Positions 10,303 to 20,777 of a stretch of 64,000 bases of DNA are shown piece after piece. The stretch is taken from positions 1 to 64,000 of the forward strand of contig BLZA01000023.1 in the NCBI GenBank assembly GCA_013423385.1, in the 5' to 3' direction. The notes under the pieces were generated by a model. The model was not told the DNA's origin and did not search any database. It saw only the letters and a program-made list of their open reading frames with translations. Source of the DNA: Naganishia liquefaciens. Lineage: Eukaryota > Basidiomycota > Tremellomycetes > Filobasidiales > Filobasidiaceae. The position numbers were made by a program, and so were the translations under genes. How positions within the stretch are numbered: position 1 is the first letter of the stretch; every line of letters begins with the position of its first letter.

Positions 10303-13300
10303 ATGGGCAAAGCACAGTTGCAGAAAAAGGTGGACAGGCAGAAGAGGAGGCATAACCCGGTGAGGGTGCCGGATGCGCATTTGGCGCGCGGGCAGGTGAC
10401 GCTCAAGGGGCAGGAGGCGATGCTGCCGATATTGAAAAAGGTGCGGCGAGCGAAGCGAGCATCTCTCGAGCGGAGCGAGAGAATCCCGAGCGACCGGAGG
10501 GAGCGAGAATACCTCGAGCGAAGCGAGGATCCCTCCGAGCGACCGAAGGGAGCGAGGATACCGGCGCCGCAGGCAAGGATTCCCCGAGCGCGCCGTAGAG
10601 CGCGCGAGACTCTGTCGAGCGAAGCGAGAATATCAGCGCCGCAGGCACGAGGCCGTCGTAGGACGGCCGAGAATCCCTTCTTGTCGAGCGCAGCGAGAAT
10701 CCCTTCTTGTCGAGCGCAGCGAGAATTCCCTCGTCGAGCGCAGCGAGAATTCCCTCGTCGAGCGGAGCGAGAATACCCCTCGTCGAGCGAAGCGAGAATC
10801 CCCTCGTCGAGCGAAGCGAGAATCCCCTCGTCGAGCGAAGCGAGAATCCCCTCGTCGAGCGAAGCGAGAATCCCCTCGTCGAGTGCAGCGAGAATCCCCT
10901 CGTCGAGCGGAGCGAGAATACCCCTCGTCGAGCGAAGCGAGAATCCCCTCGTCGAGCGAAGCGAGAATCCCCTCGTCGAGCGAAGCGAGAATCCCCTCGT
11001 CGAGTGCAGCGAGAATCCCCTCGTCGAGCGGAGCGAGAATACTTCTACTCAAGCACTGCAAGAATACCTCTCATCGAGCACAGCGAGAACCCCTGTCGTC
11101 GAGTGCAGCGAGAATACCCTCGAGGAAACCAGCTGACGATCCCTCTCCCCGCAGCTCTCCGACACGGACGAAAACGAACGCGCGTGGGCATGCGCCGCCG
11201 TGACAAACTTGATCAGCAATGACCCGGCGACGAGAAGGCTGTTCCAGGGGAAGAACGTCGTGGGCTTGCTGGTCGAGAGGTTGGGCGATGGGAGTGATGG
11301 CGTCGTGATGGAGGCGAGTGGAGCGTTGAGGAATTTGGCGATTGATGCGGGGGCAGAGGTCGTAGGGGAGATGTACAACAAGGGGTTGATGGGCGCCGTC
11401 AAGGGGTTGGTGCCGAGGGTGAGTACGCGACGAGCGAAGCGAGGCGAGGCGGGCGAAGCGAGGATTTCTCGACCGAAGCGAGAGTACCCCGAGCGAAGCG
11501 AGGATTCCTCCAAGCGACCGCAGGGAGCGAGGAAACCAGCGCCGCAGGCAAGAATTCCCTGAGCGCGCCGTAGGGCGCGCGAGAATAGGAGGTGCTGCAG
11601 GCGAGGAATTTCGAGGTCGTCGCAGGACGGCCGAGGATACCTCTCTAAGCGGAGCGAGAACACCTCCCGTTGAGCGGAGCGAGAACACCTTCCGTCGAGC
11701 GGAGCGAGAAACTCTCTCGTCCAGCGAAGCGAGAATATGTTTCGTCGACCAGGGCGAGAATACCTCTCTCGTCAAGCGAAGCGAGAATACCTGTCTCGTC
11801 GAGCGAAGCGAAGATAGGAGGCGTCGCAGGCGAGCCATCCCGAAGCCGTCATAGCACGGCTGAGAACATCCTCGAGCGACCGAAAGGAGCGAGAACCCTT
11901 TCTCGTACAGCAAGCGAGAATAGGAGGTGGCGTACGCGAGGACGAGGCGAGGCTGTCGTTAGACGGCGGACAAGGCCTGTTGGCGAGTGCAGCAAGAACG
12001 CCTCGCTACAGGACGCCCGGGAATACCTGTTCATGAACGCGGCGAGGATAGGAGGCGCCGCTAGCAAGCGCTCTTCCCGGTCGCCACAGGACGGCCGCGT
12101 ATGAGGATGCCGCGTCAGGACATCTCGAGGTCACAGGACGGACGAGTTACGACAGTCCGATCGAGCGGTTGGCTAGAGTACCCAGGGCGGCAAATCAAGG
12201 GCTTCTCGTGGTCGGCGCAAGTTGGCTGTGAGACGGTACGAGTCCGCAACGCCATCAACACGGAGCGAGCGGTAAGCGCTTCGTTCAACTCAACGAGCCA
12301 AGCTCGAAGCGAGATTCACTGTGTCCTTGGAAAAGGGTTTCTCCTGCCGTCTCAGCGCAGTCGATGTGCCGTGCTCGGAGTGGCTCGCCTGCGCGTCACT
12401 CCCGTGAACAGAAATTTCGACGCGTCGATAGGAGGCGAATCGATGACAAGACTTTTGGACCTCGCGCCAAGCTACTTTCAGTGTCGCGGCAACAAAGCCA
12501 GCCCGCCAAATGTTCCGGACGCTTGCAGGTGCTCGCGGCGGTGAGAGATTCCCTGATGCGTTCAGACGTCGCGCTGCCTAGTTGTGCGTGAAGCCTTTCC
12601 TTTGGCTGCGTCAAGGATTGCCTGATGTCGCTAGGTGCGGTGGTCGTTCCCCGCAGACGAGGCATCTAAAACAGATGCCAGCGAGAGCACGGCAAAAGGG
12701 ACTTTACGAGCGCCTCCTATCAAACCTTTCGCTCCTTCGCTTCGTTTCCATGGTCTCTGCAGTACAGCCGTTCCCGTATTCACGCCCGTTCGCCCTCCCA
12801 GATCACCTCGACCATACAAAAGCTAGTAGCAGCTTCAGAAACGCCCGCGACCGCAACACCCAGCACGACCGCCATCTCGCCACAAGTCATCTTTCCGCTC
12901 ACGGAAAACATTCTGACCTTGATTTGGTGTCTAGCCGAGACGTCGGACAAGATCCTCAACGCACTCAACGCCGCCAACCTCGTCCCATTCTTGACCGCAT
13001 TCGTTGTCCGTCGTGAATCCCTTCCGCTGCCCGTTGTCGCTGCCGCATGCCAGTGCCTCTATGCGCTTTCGCTCGACAACAAGCCGTTCAAAACCGCCAT
13101 GCTCTCGGATCCGACGGCGACCGCTGCCTTGATCAGCACTCTGGCGACATCGGAAGAGGATCTCGTCAATGCCGCGCCCGTGCCCGAGCCCGAATCGTCA
13201 AACGGAAAGAAGGCAATGCAAACCGACACCGCAGAAGACAAGGCCGCACGGAAACGCGAAGAGTTTATCTCGCGCGCCGTGCTCATCAAGGTTCTCGCGG

Positions 13301-13692
13301 CCGGGATCATTCGAAACATTACTCCGGCGAGACGACCGCTCGTGGATAATCTCGACTCGGCCTACATCATGCCTTTGATTCAGCCCTTGCTTGATGTCGA
13401 CCTACAGCGTGTCGCCCAGGAAATTCTCGAGACTGTGCCCTTGCTTCCCGACGTGTCCAAGATGTCGGCGGCTGCGCTCGCCAAGCGCGACCGTTCGGAT
13501 CATCGATCGTCTGCAGAAGTCAAGCTGGACAGTATCGAAAAACGGCTTTCGACTCTGATGGTCGCGCTCGAGGTGTTGACGGAATCGTGTGCAGGACTGA
13601 TCGATGACGTGCCCGAGGAACAGGAGGGAGAATTGCTACAAGACGACGATTCCGACGCTGGATCGATCGATGAAGACATGGATCAAGGCGAC

Positions 13693-13724
<32 letters not shown>

Positions 13725-14779
13725 GGATGGCGACATGACAATGGATGAAAGGCTCATCGCTCAAGGGCGTGATCAGACTGATGCTGACAAAGTGACGGAT
13801 TTGGGGCCACAGGTGAAACCGACGGCGACACCGCTAGAAGCGCTCGCATCGTCCGGACTGCATCTTCGGCTCATGGCGCTCGCTCGCGCCACACCGCTCT
13901 CGTTCCCGCCCGATGCTGCTACGCCATCGCCACATCCACCATCGACGGCCGTTTTGTCCGCCATCCATCTGCGTGCGCTCGAAGCACTCAACAATTTGCT
14001 GCTCACCATGGCAGGATATGCGCCTCCGGGAACCCCCCCTCTTTCGTCATCAGCCGATGTCGACCCTCGCCAGCAATCTCGCATGGCCGAATGGCGTCAC
14101 CTCTTGGACGGCTCGCTCGGCGGACTGCGTCAGATCTGGATGGACACGTTTGCGATTGCTCGTGAAGTCGTTCAACCCGACGTCAGTGTGCTCGACGCCA
14201 AGGGACAGGAAGTGCGCATGGAAATCCTTGAAATCCTCGCGGGCGTCTGGCTCGGACTGGCCAAGATTGGAGGTACCGGCGGCCTGCCCATCTCGGACGA
14301 TCAGATCCAGGGCATCATTCAGGCTTACACCGTCGTCCGCACCGATTCGGCCAAGGCACGCGTCATCACAGCCGTCGGAGCTCTGGCCATGCGTCAGGAT
14401 GTCACGGTCGAGCAGAACCAGGCGTGCGGCAGCTTCCTCGTTAGCATTGTCGCCAGCATCACCGCAGGACCGGGAAAGCAGGTCGGCATGGATTCCGTCG
14501 TGGCCGGCCTCAATGCCATCTTTGACGTGTACGGAGACGAGCGCAGTAGCTACGACCAGCCGGTCTTTGTTCAAGGTGGATACTTGCAAACGTTGGCGGG
14601 ATTGGTACACCGCATGCGTTCACTGGTGAGTCGACCGCCTCCGCGTGCCGTCGCAGAGACTAACCCGTTCACAGACAAAGGGCATTGACAAGCGAAAGAG
14701 CCCGGAACTGAGAGAGTCTGCGGAAGAGGCATACGAGAATCTGGCTGCATTCATCAAGTACAGACGTTCTGTAGCCTAG
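10303..14779 (+). CDS. SYO1: Syo1/HEATR3-type ribosomal-protein import chaperone
   Basis: Symportin that brings uL18 and uL5 into the nucleus for 5S RNP assembly. Exons 10303-10440, 11155-11418, 12802-14625, 14675-14779 join in phase to 776 residues. The start MGKAQLQKKVDRQKRRHNP is the basic tail typical of the family. ARM/HEAT repeats follow: NERAWACAAVTNLIS, then VVMEASGALRNLAIDAG, then ETSDKILNALNAANLVPF. An acidic loop at about residue 395-435 (DDDSDAGSIDEDMDQG and a poly-Asp run) matches the acidic loop known in Syo1. The junctions KK|LSDTDE and PR|ITSTIQK restore the HEAT pattern, which is why introns 1 (714 bp) and 2 (1383 bp) are taken as spliced even though frames stay open through intron 1. 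Both giant introns are filled with the same repeat family (separate entries). The last intron is a normal 49 bp. Confidence 0.92.
10441..11154 (+). repeat. Hairpin/minisatellite array filling SYO1 intron 1
   Basis: From about 10675 to 11110 a 24-bp unit is tandemly repeated; its core is CGAGCGAAGCGAGAAT followed by CCCCTCGT, with one-base variants (GCGCAGC, GCGGAGC, GTGCAGC) in alternating blocks. Bases 10441-10675 hold looser units of related syntax: GAGCGACCGAAGGGAGCGAG, GCGCGCCGTAGAGCGCGC and GGCCGTCGTAGGACGGCC. Donor AAG|GTGCGG, acceptor CCGCAG|CTC. Because 24 is a multiple of three, long spurious ORFs run through it on both strands. Confidence 0.9.
11419..12801 (+). repeat. Second array of the same family in SYO1 intron 2
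   Basis: From 11430 to about 12110 the same hairpin units recur (CGAGCGAAGCGAG, GCGCGCCGTAGGGCGCGC, the CGTCGCAGGACGGCCGAG type) but more diverged and less regularly spaced than in intron 1. The remaining roughly 690 bp up to the acceptor CTCCCAG shows only faint traces and no supported exon. Confidence 0.85.
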
Positions 14780-15216
14780 AGCACTTGGGTGCGGTTGTGA
14801 CATGCATGCGAGCCCACGATATTGAGACGAATTCTCATGCAGCTGAGCATCCGAGTCGGCGTCTTCTTACAACAGGGTTGACTATACTAGTCTTGGTATC
14901 CGGTTCCGGGCCTCACCCAATCAAGTCGCCATCATGTTCCGCCGTACTCGCAAGCACGTCTGCGGATTTTGCTTTGCAAAGCGATGGTATTCCCGTACCG
15001 TCTTCCGGCTTGTGCGGATTTGCGCGTTCAGAGGGGGAGGTCCATGATGCGGCCGTGTTGGGCACCATGGTCCGCAGAGTACGCGTGTACCCGTTTCTTG
15101 CATCCCGATCGCTACGTAGAGAGAGAGAGAGGGGGGATGTGGCGCATTGTTGGCATTTGTTATTGCTCCCATCGACGTCCCGGCGTCCCCTTTCGTTGGG
15201 CACGCCCAACGAGGGT
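14780..15216. other. Intergenic stretch between convergent SYO1 and DAD4
   Basis: 437 bp holding the 3' flanks of two convergent genes. It has a short GA-rich run at 15118-15133. I see no gene. Confidence 0.7.
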
Positions 15217-15487
15217 TCACTTTGGATCCGCCAGGTTTTTCGTAGCCTCGAGGTTGTAGACGACGTTGCGCGAATAATTTTGGAACAAGGCCGATGTGAT
15301 GGAGACCTCGTTGGATTGCAGGATCTCGCCGAGGCACTGGTTGAGCTCGACGATGCTCTCGTTGCATTTCTCCTGCAAAGCTAGATGAGCGGATGCGCAA
15401 TGATGGTACACGATTCTGTGTACCCACGACGTTCTTGATGATGCGCTCGAGCAGTACCGCTTGCTTCTCTTCGTGAGGGTTCTCCAT
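15217..15487 (-). CDS. DAD4: DASH complex subunit Dad4
   Basis: Subunit of the DASH/Dam1 ring that couples kinetochores to microtubules. Two exons, 15487-15428 and 15372-15217, give 71 residues, the usual Dad4 length. It begins MENPHEEKQAVLLERIIKNV and continues EKCNESIVELNQCLGEI, ending in the family-like block QNYSRNVVYNLEATKNL. The intron donor is GTGGGT; using it rather than the GTACAC five bases on is what restores NV|EKCNE. Too small and split to stand out as an ORF. Divergent from the RWD gene. Confidence 0.93.
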
Positions 15488-15748
15488 GGCTTGAGCGGCG
15501 GCGGCGGGGATGCTTTTGACTGACTGGCTGACGGTGTTGTTGATGGGCGGGCAGTGTTGTTTCAGGTTCTACCGCGCGGGCTGGCGCAGGCGGGGGGGAG
15601 AGCGGACATGCGCGGCCATGTCCGCCCACCCGCTCTCTCTCTCGTCATGCATCCCATGCGTCCTCCTCTTCCTCCTCCTCCTCGCCCACACCCATCAGTT
15701 CATCGGTCGCTGAATATACACGATGCTTCCTTGTCCAAGAACACAGCC
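15488..15748. promoter_or_regulatory. Divergent DAD4 / RWD-protein promoter
   Basis: 261 bp separate the two start codons. It contains pyrimidine-rich runs (cctcctcttcctcctcctcc, about 15662-15682) typical of fungal core promoters. No TATA box is evident. Confidence 0.5.
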
Positions 15749-16677
15749 ATGTCCAACGCCGAGGTGCTGCAGGAGGAACTCGAGGTCCTCGAATCAATCT
15801 TCCCCGATGAGCTAGAAAGTCAGTGTATTCGCCGTCGTCCGTCGGCGATCATGCTGACTGTGGACCCTTCACAGAGATATCCGACCAAGAGCTGCGCATA
15901 CGAGTGGATCCCGAACAGCCAGTTCTGGGACAGGAGTGTAAGAAACCCCGCAATGTGTCTCCTGTGCGCGTTCTGACCGCCACCAATCAATTCTCAGTGT
16001 CAACATGGCTACATGTCGTCTACACACCAGACTATCCGGAAACTCTGCCGCAACTGCGCCTCGAACCGATAGAGGGAGAACTGACGGGGGAGGAGACGGA
16101 CGAGCTCATTCATGGAATGGGCGCTATCGGAACGGAATCCCTCGGCATGGCCATGGTGTTCACCATGGTCTCATATCTGCGCGAACACTTGGTCGAAGTC
16201 TTGGAATCACGGAATCGCCGCATACAGGAAGAGGAAAATAGGCGGTACGCCGAGATGGAGGAGAAGGAAGCCGCGCGAAAACGTGGGACGCCCGTCACGC
16301 GCGAGAGCTTTACGGCGTTGATGCAAAAGCTGAAACAGAGGGCTCTCGAGGCAAAGAAAAAGGCCGAGGAAGACAGGGTCAAGGCCCTGCCACCCAAGGA
16401 GAGGGAAGAGTATAGGAAGATTAGTGCGAGACCATCAGGCAGGTTTTCTCCCTGGCAGAAAGGATGTCTCTCTCATCCCAGTCTCGTGACAGGTCGTCAG
16501 CTCTTCGAGACTGGAAAGGCGTCGACAACTGCTGACGAATCGTACGCCGAAGAGGGCGCCGAGGAGGTCGATTTCAGCAAATACTCGCGAGAGGAACGTG
16601 AAAAGGCAAGACTCGAGGCGGAAGAAGAGCAGCAGCAACAGCAGGACAGCGGGGTCAAATTCTATGACAGTGATTAG
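15749..16677 (+). CDS. RWD-domain protein, Gir2/RWDD1 type
   Basis: Exons 15749-15818, 15875-15937 and 15998-16677 join to 270 residues. The RWD domain occupies roughly residues 1-125 (EELEVLESIFPDELE, then VVYTPDYPETLPQLRLEP). An acidic, charged helical tail follows with the TGRQLFE signature common to Gir2/RWDD1, which in yeast binds the GTPase Rbg2 and Gcn1 and links to Gcn2 signalling. The frame stays open across 16424-16492, where possible in-frame introns of 69 or 39 bp exist, so a shorter isoform near TGRQLFE cannot be excluded. Convergent with the transcription factor gene, 98 bp away. Confidence 0.85.
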
Positions 16678-16775
16678 ACCAGCCGGTTCTCGAGATTATC
16701 ATATCGACATTCCCACAGTATAACGGTCGTCGAGCCACGCGCGCTCGCCCTGTTCACCCAAGTACAGCGCTCTGT

Positions 16776-19700
16776 CTACCACCACATATCCGGAGGCAAT
16801 TCATATGTCTGGTCATTGGGCAGACCCTGAAGGAAATTCGGGTCATTATAGTTGACCCCATTGCCGAGCGTGTTGATTCGCAAGTCGATGTCTGCGTTTC
16901 AAGGTTTTGTGAGCCAACAGTTTTCGATCGGGTCTGCGCGGCGACTTGCCTGGAGGTAAGAAGAACGTCTCCAACCCTACCAACGGGTTATGATGCCCTT
17001 CACCACTGTTTCCCAAAGATTCTCCGTTGAGGAAACTATGCATTGGCAAACGTGTCAGTGACAACTCCTCTCTCTGGCATGAGAAAACGTACAGTGGCAA
17101 TTGACTGTTCTCCTCCAAGGGCATGCCGGCCCGGTTGAGCAAGTCTTGAGCGAAGTTCCAATCATACTCGTAACTCTCGGGATTGGAGCTTGGAGATTCG
17201 TTCTTCCCGCCCAACGAGCCGGGAAGAGAGTTGCCCGGAGATGGTTGCTGACCGCCGGATGGGGCCATTCCCGAATTCGACATCAAGGTCGATTGCATGA
17301 GGGCCGCACCGCCGATATTCGCATTCGTTGCTTGCGAATTCGACATCGACGTCAACGGACGCAATCCTGAATTCCCGAAAGGCATGTGGGCCTTGTTGGG
17401 AGAGCCGGGCACAGAAGGAGGGGGGATATACTTTTGTCTTCTTGCTCTTCTGAGTATCAATCGAAGACTTCGAGCATAACGTCCGGCCGGGACTGCAGGT
17501 TTGTGTGGGATGAATGTCATGTCTTATCCCTTAAAAGCCGGCGGAACCTACCTGTCTCCAGTACAGAGGCAAGCTCCTCGACATCTTTGGCAGTCTTCTT
17601 CAAGTCGAGTTCACGGGGGAACAACCTGGCGATTCGAATGAGGAAGCTCGCTGCGAATGCCGCGCAAACATCTGTGAAGAAGGAGAACATCAGCTTTTTC
17701 CCCACGAATTGGGATTGATGTTACGTACGGGTGTAATGAACAGCTAGACGAGCATACCCGACAATCAGCTTGCGTCACATCGGCCAGCAAAACGGAGCTT
17801 ACCAAAACGGAGCCCACTTCGGTAATTCTTGCCCCGAATAGCGATATCCAGGCAAGTTTGGGCATTACGCATGGCACGAATCGCGAGATCCCGCTTGTCC
17901 GGCGGCATCTTTCTGACATCAGCGGCCTCCTTGACACCTCGCAATAATTGTGAATTGATGAATAAGGAACTGTACTCTCGCTGCGCAGCGAGCGATTCTC
18001 GGAAAAAGTCGCCTTCGTCCTTGTTAAACTTTTCCGCGAGGACTCGGTCCCAGTAATTCTGCCATCGATCCAAATCATAATTTGCCTGCTGTAAACGAGC
18101 GACGGTCATCTGATCCACCGGTTCCTCGGGCGATGTGATGAGAAGGACATGAAGGGGCGCTCGAAGCGCAATGCATTCTACCGTTGAGATTAGGCGTACG
18201 TCGGAGATGATCGACAGCGGATGCTCCAGAAAGCGCCGACACTGAGCAATGGATTCGTCCTCGCGCAAAATGGCCGGTCGACCTGTTCCATACGACATCT
18301 GATGCTCGATCATGTAAAGACAAAACCAGACTCTGGAACCGACCACAATGTCGCGATCGCTTTCGAGCTGATCAGGCGTCTTGTTTTGTCCCATGTTATC
18401 GCGCAAGAGCCTCGTGAAGCAGTGGTTCAGCTCCATGTCAAGAGCCATACGCACAGCATGGCCTGTTGGAAGCCAGCCTTGATCGGAAAATGCAGCAAGT
18501 ACAATCATGCTCTGAACCGCCTCTATTCGCGTTACCGGAGTGAACATGGTACCTAGAGCGATCTTGCGGGAGTGATCCAAAGCAACCCGTTGTGTATTGC
18601 TCATCGGTCCTCCCCCATCGCGTACTCTGGCTCCAGCCGCAATGATGGCAGATATGGAGAAAGGCGACCGCATTCGCAAGTCGTCCCAGGTGTCGTATGT
18701 TGGGTCATATACCGGCAGGAAATTCGAGCTCCCAGAGAAGAATAGATCAAACAATTCCTTCGCCTCGGTTTCCGAAACCAAACCCAGATCCACAACGTCT
18801 GGAAATGCGTGTACGTGGGAGCGCACTTTTTGCTTGCCCTTGCCGTAACGCCGACTCTCGATGACTCCCCTCGCCTTGCTTTCTTGTCCCGGTTGCGGAG
18901 TGTATTGATCGCGAGTCCCATAAGCAGAAGTTGTGGCTTGTGCCGGGGCTGCCATCAGCGCGGGATCTATCGGGATGGCAAAACTTTTGGCCTCGGTCGA
19001 CGTCGACGACTTATCCACGCGCCGCTTTTTGCGCGGCTGGTCTTCGCCTTCTCCATCTGCGGTTCTTGCGGCGAAGTCCGTTGTTTTTATTTCGTCTTGG
19101 CCTGGACGAGTCCTGCTTGCGGCTCCCTTGTCGGTCCGAGATCTCGACTTGTCATCATCTTGACGCGGATTCTGCAATCCGAGCAATTTTTCCGCTCTAG
19201 CCCTCTCAACAGCCGCCTCTGCTAGACCTGCCATGCTGCTCATACTCCCAAGCGGATCCATGATGGAAGATGCCGCCAGAGGATCCGCATCGTCCTCGAT
19301 ATCGCTTCCCAATGGCGTCACTCCGCCACCGGAACGATTGGCCGTGTTGGTTCCGCTTCCACTTCTCGCTCGCTGTCTGGATGGAGTTCCGGGCGCAGGA
19401 ATAGGCAAGGCGTCGGGCAATGGGTTGGTGGCAAAGCTTTCTCTAGTGCGAATGTACGCTCCTGGATTTGCAGATGCCTGATTGTTGATGTTGCTGAGCG
19501 ACCATGCAAAAGAGTCTTTCAGTTCGGGATCAATCTGAAGGTTCATTCTAGGTGGAACGTAGTCGGGATGGTTCGGATACGGGGGATATGCGCTGCTATG
19601 GGTCCTGTCCAGGTGCAAATCAACTCTAGCCTTCTGGAGCAACATCTTTCTGGAAACTTACCCCTGGAACTGCGGCGAAGCGTTGACCACGTTATGGGCC

Positions 19701-20777
19701 GAGCCACGCGTATGTGATGTATTGAATGCCTGGTTACCGACGCTGTGTGCCAATGCATGCCCAGAAGAAGTGCTTGAAAATGATCCCGCGCGTATCGTTT
19801 GATCGTGTACGGGTCCCAGAGCTCTGCTTGATTGCGAGGGCAGATAGCCAGAATTTGGGCCACGCATCGAGGGAGTTCCTGATTGACCTATGCCTGCCGA
19901 CATAACATCTACGCCCGGTTGCTTGCCAGACGGGATGCGGCCAGTAGTGTAGCCAGGAATAGTTCCTGGTGGTGGTGCAGGCGGAAGAGCCTGTTGATAG
20001 CTTTGGGAGGGATACGGGTAGGCACCGGACGATGCTGGACTGACATATGGCAGCCCAGCGTTCATAGGAGATGGCTCTCCATCGATCCCTGGGCGGAATG
20101 ATGGCGAGGCGGAAGCGTGTGAACCAGACGGTCCAAGTGCACTAGCCTTGATGCTAGAGACGAGATCTGCAAGCGTATTCTGGATGGAAGTCACTTGCGA
20201 TTCGAGTTGTTTGATCCGACTGGCACGAACGTCCATCAGTAACCCTACATGTTTTTATAGCGACCACGCACTCATCGCCGAGATCCGCCAAGCTGCTCGT
20301 GCCCTTTGTCGGCTTCTCCATCACGCATTCTTGCCCTGTTGCGCGGCAACGCTTGCAAGGGGGATCCTCCGCGCCAACACAGCGCATCTTCATTCTTCGA
20401 CAATGATTCTACAGCAGAGACAAAAGGCTCGTCGGTACTGATAGATCTGCCTCGAATGCAGCTCGACTTACACATGCTCCTGTAGTAGTGGGCGATAATG
20501 TACGTATGAGCGTTCGCTAGAATATGGCGCTCAAAGCACGTCGCCGCCACTTGCAAGGGAAATCGTCTGAAGCACTTTACTCACTGTTGACCCTATTAAT
20601 TCCACTACCGCCCTTTCCTTCACTAGCATTTCCAGTACCGGACCCATTTCCAACGAGATTATCCTTTGAATCTCCCTCGGACTCTTCTCTGCTATTCCGT
20701 TCCCGCTCCTTATTTTTTCCTTTTCCAGCACGGTTGATCTGCGGCCCAGGCGGGCCAGAGGCGGACCCCTCTGGCAT
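16776..20777 (-). CDS. Zn2Cys6 transcription factor with fungal-specific TF domain
   Basis: Nuclear regulator; target genes unknown. Nine exons on the minus strand: 20777-20585, 20479-20472, 20408-20272, 20219-19662, 19604-17803, 17743-17729, 17671-17552, 17492-16950, 16891-16776, in frame, 1163 residues. The zinc cluster is C67, C70, C77, C85, C88, C95 (NHCRRMKMRCVGAEDPPC); its first cysteine is encoded by an 8-nt exon. A short coiled stretch RIKQLESQVTSIQ follows, then a Ser/Pro-rich linker, then the fungal TF middle-homology region in exon 5 (GSRVWFCLYMIEHQMSYGTG). A 15-nt exon supplies AVHYT before VCAAFAASFLIRIARLF. The last intron is GC-AG (CCAG|GCAAGT). The intron before exon 5 may be 36 rather than 57 bp; both keep phase. 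No in-frame ATG exists between the upstream stop and 20777. Confidence 0.85.

Noticed and set aside
10267-11136. 289-codon ORF through SYO1 intron 1
   Set aside because: Produced by the 24-bp repeat unit; HEAT homology resumes only when these bases are spliced out.
10441-12110. CRISPR-like array
   Set aside because: Units are contiguous hairpins without unique spacers, lie inside eukaryotic introns and have no cas genes.
20154-20393. Unspliced reading after the zinc cluster (ends CRSRL)
   Set aside because: A 52-bp intron (GTGCGT...TGCCAG with TACTGAT branch) joins DLGD to DRIKQLESQ and keeps the family layout.
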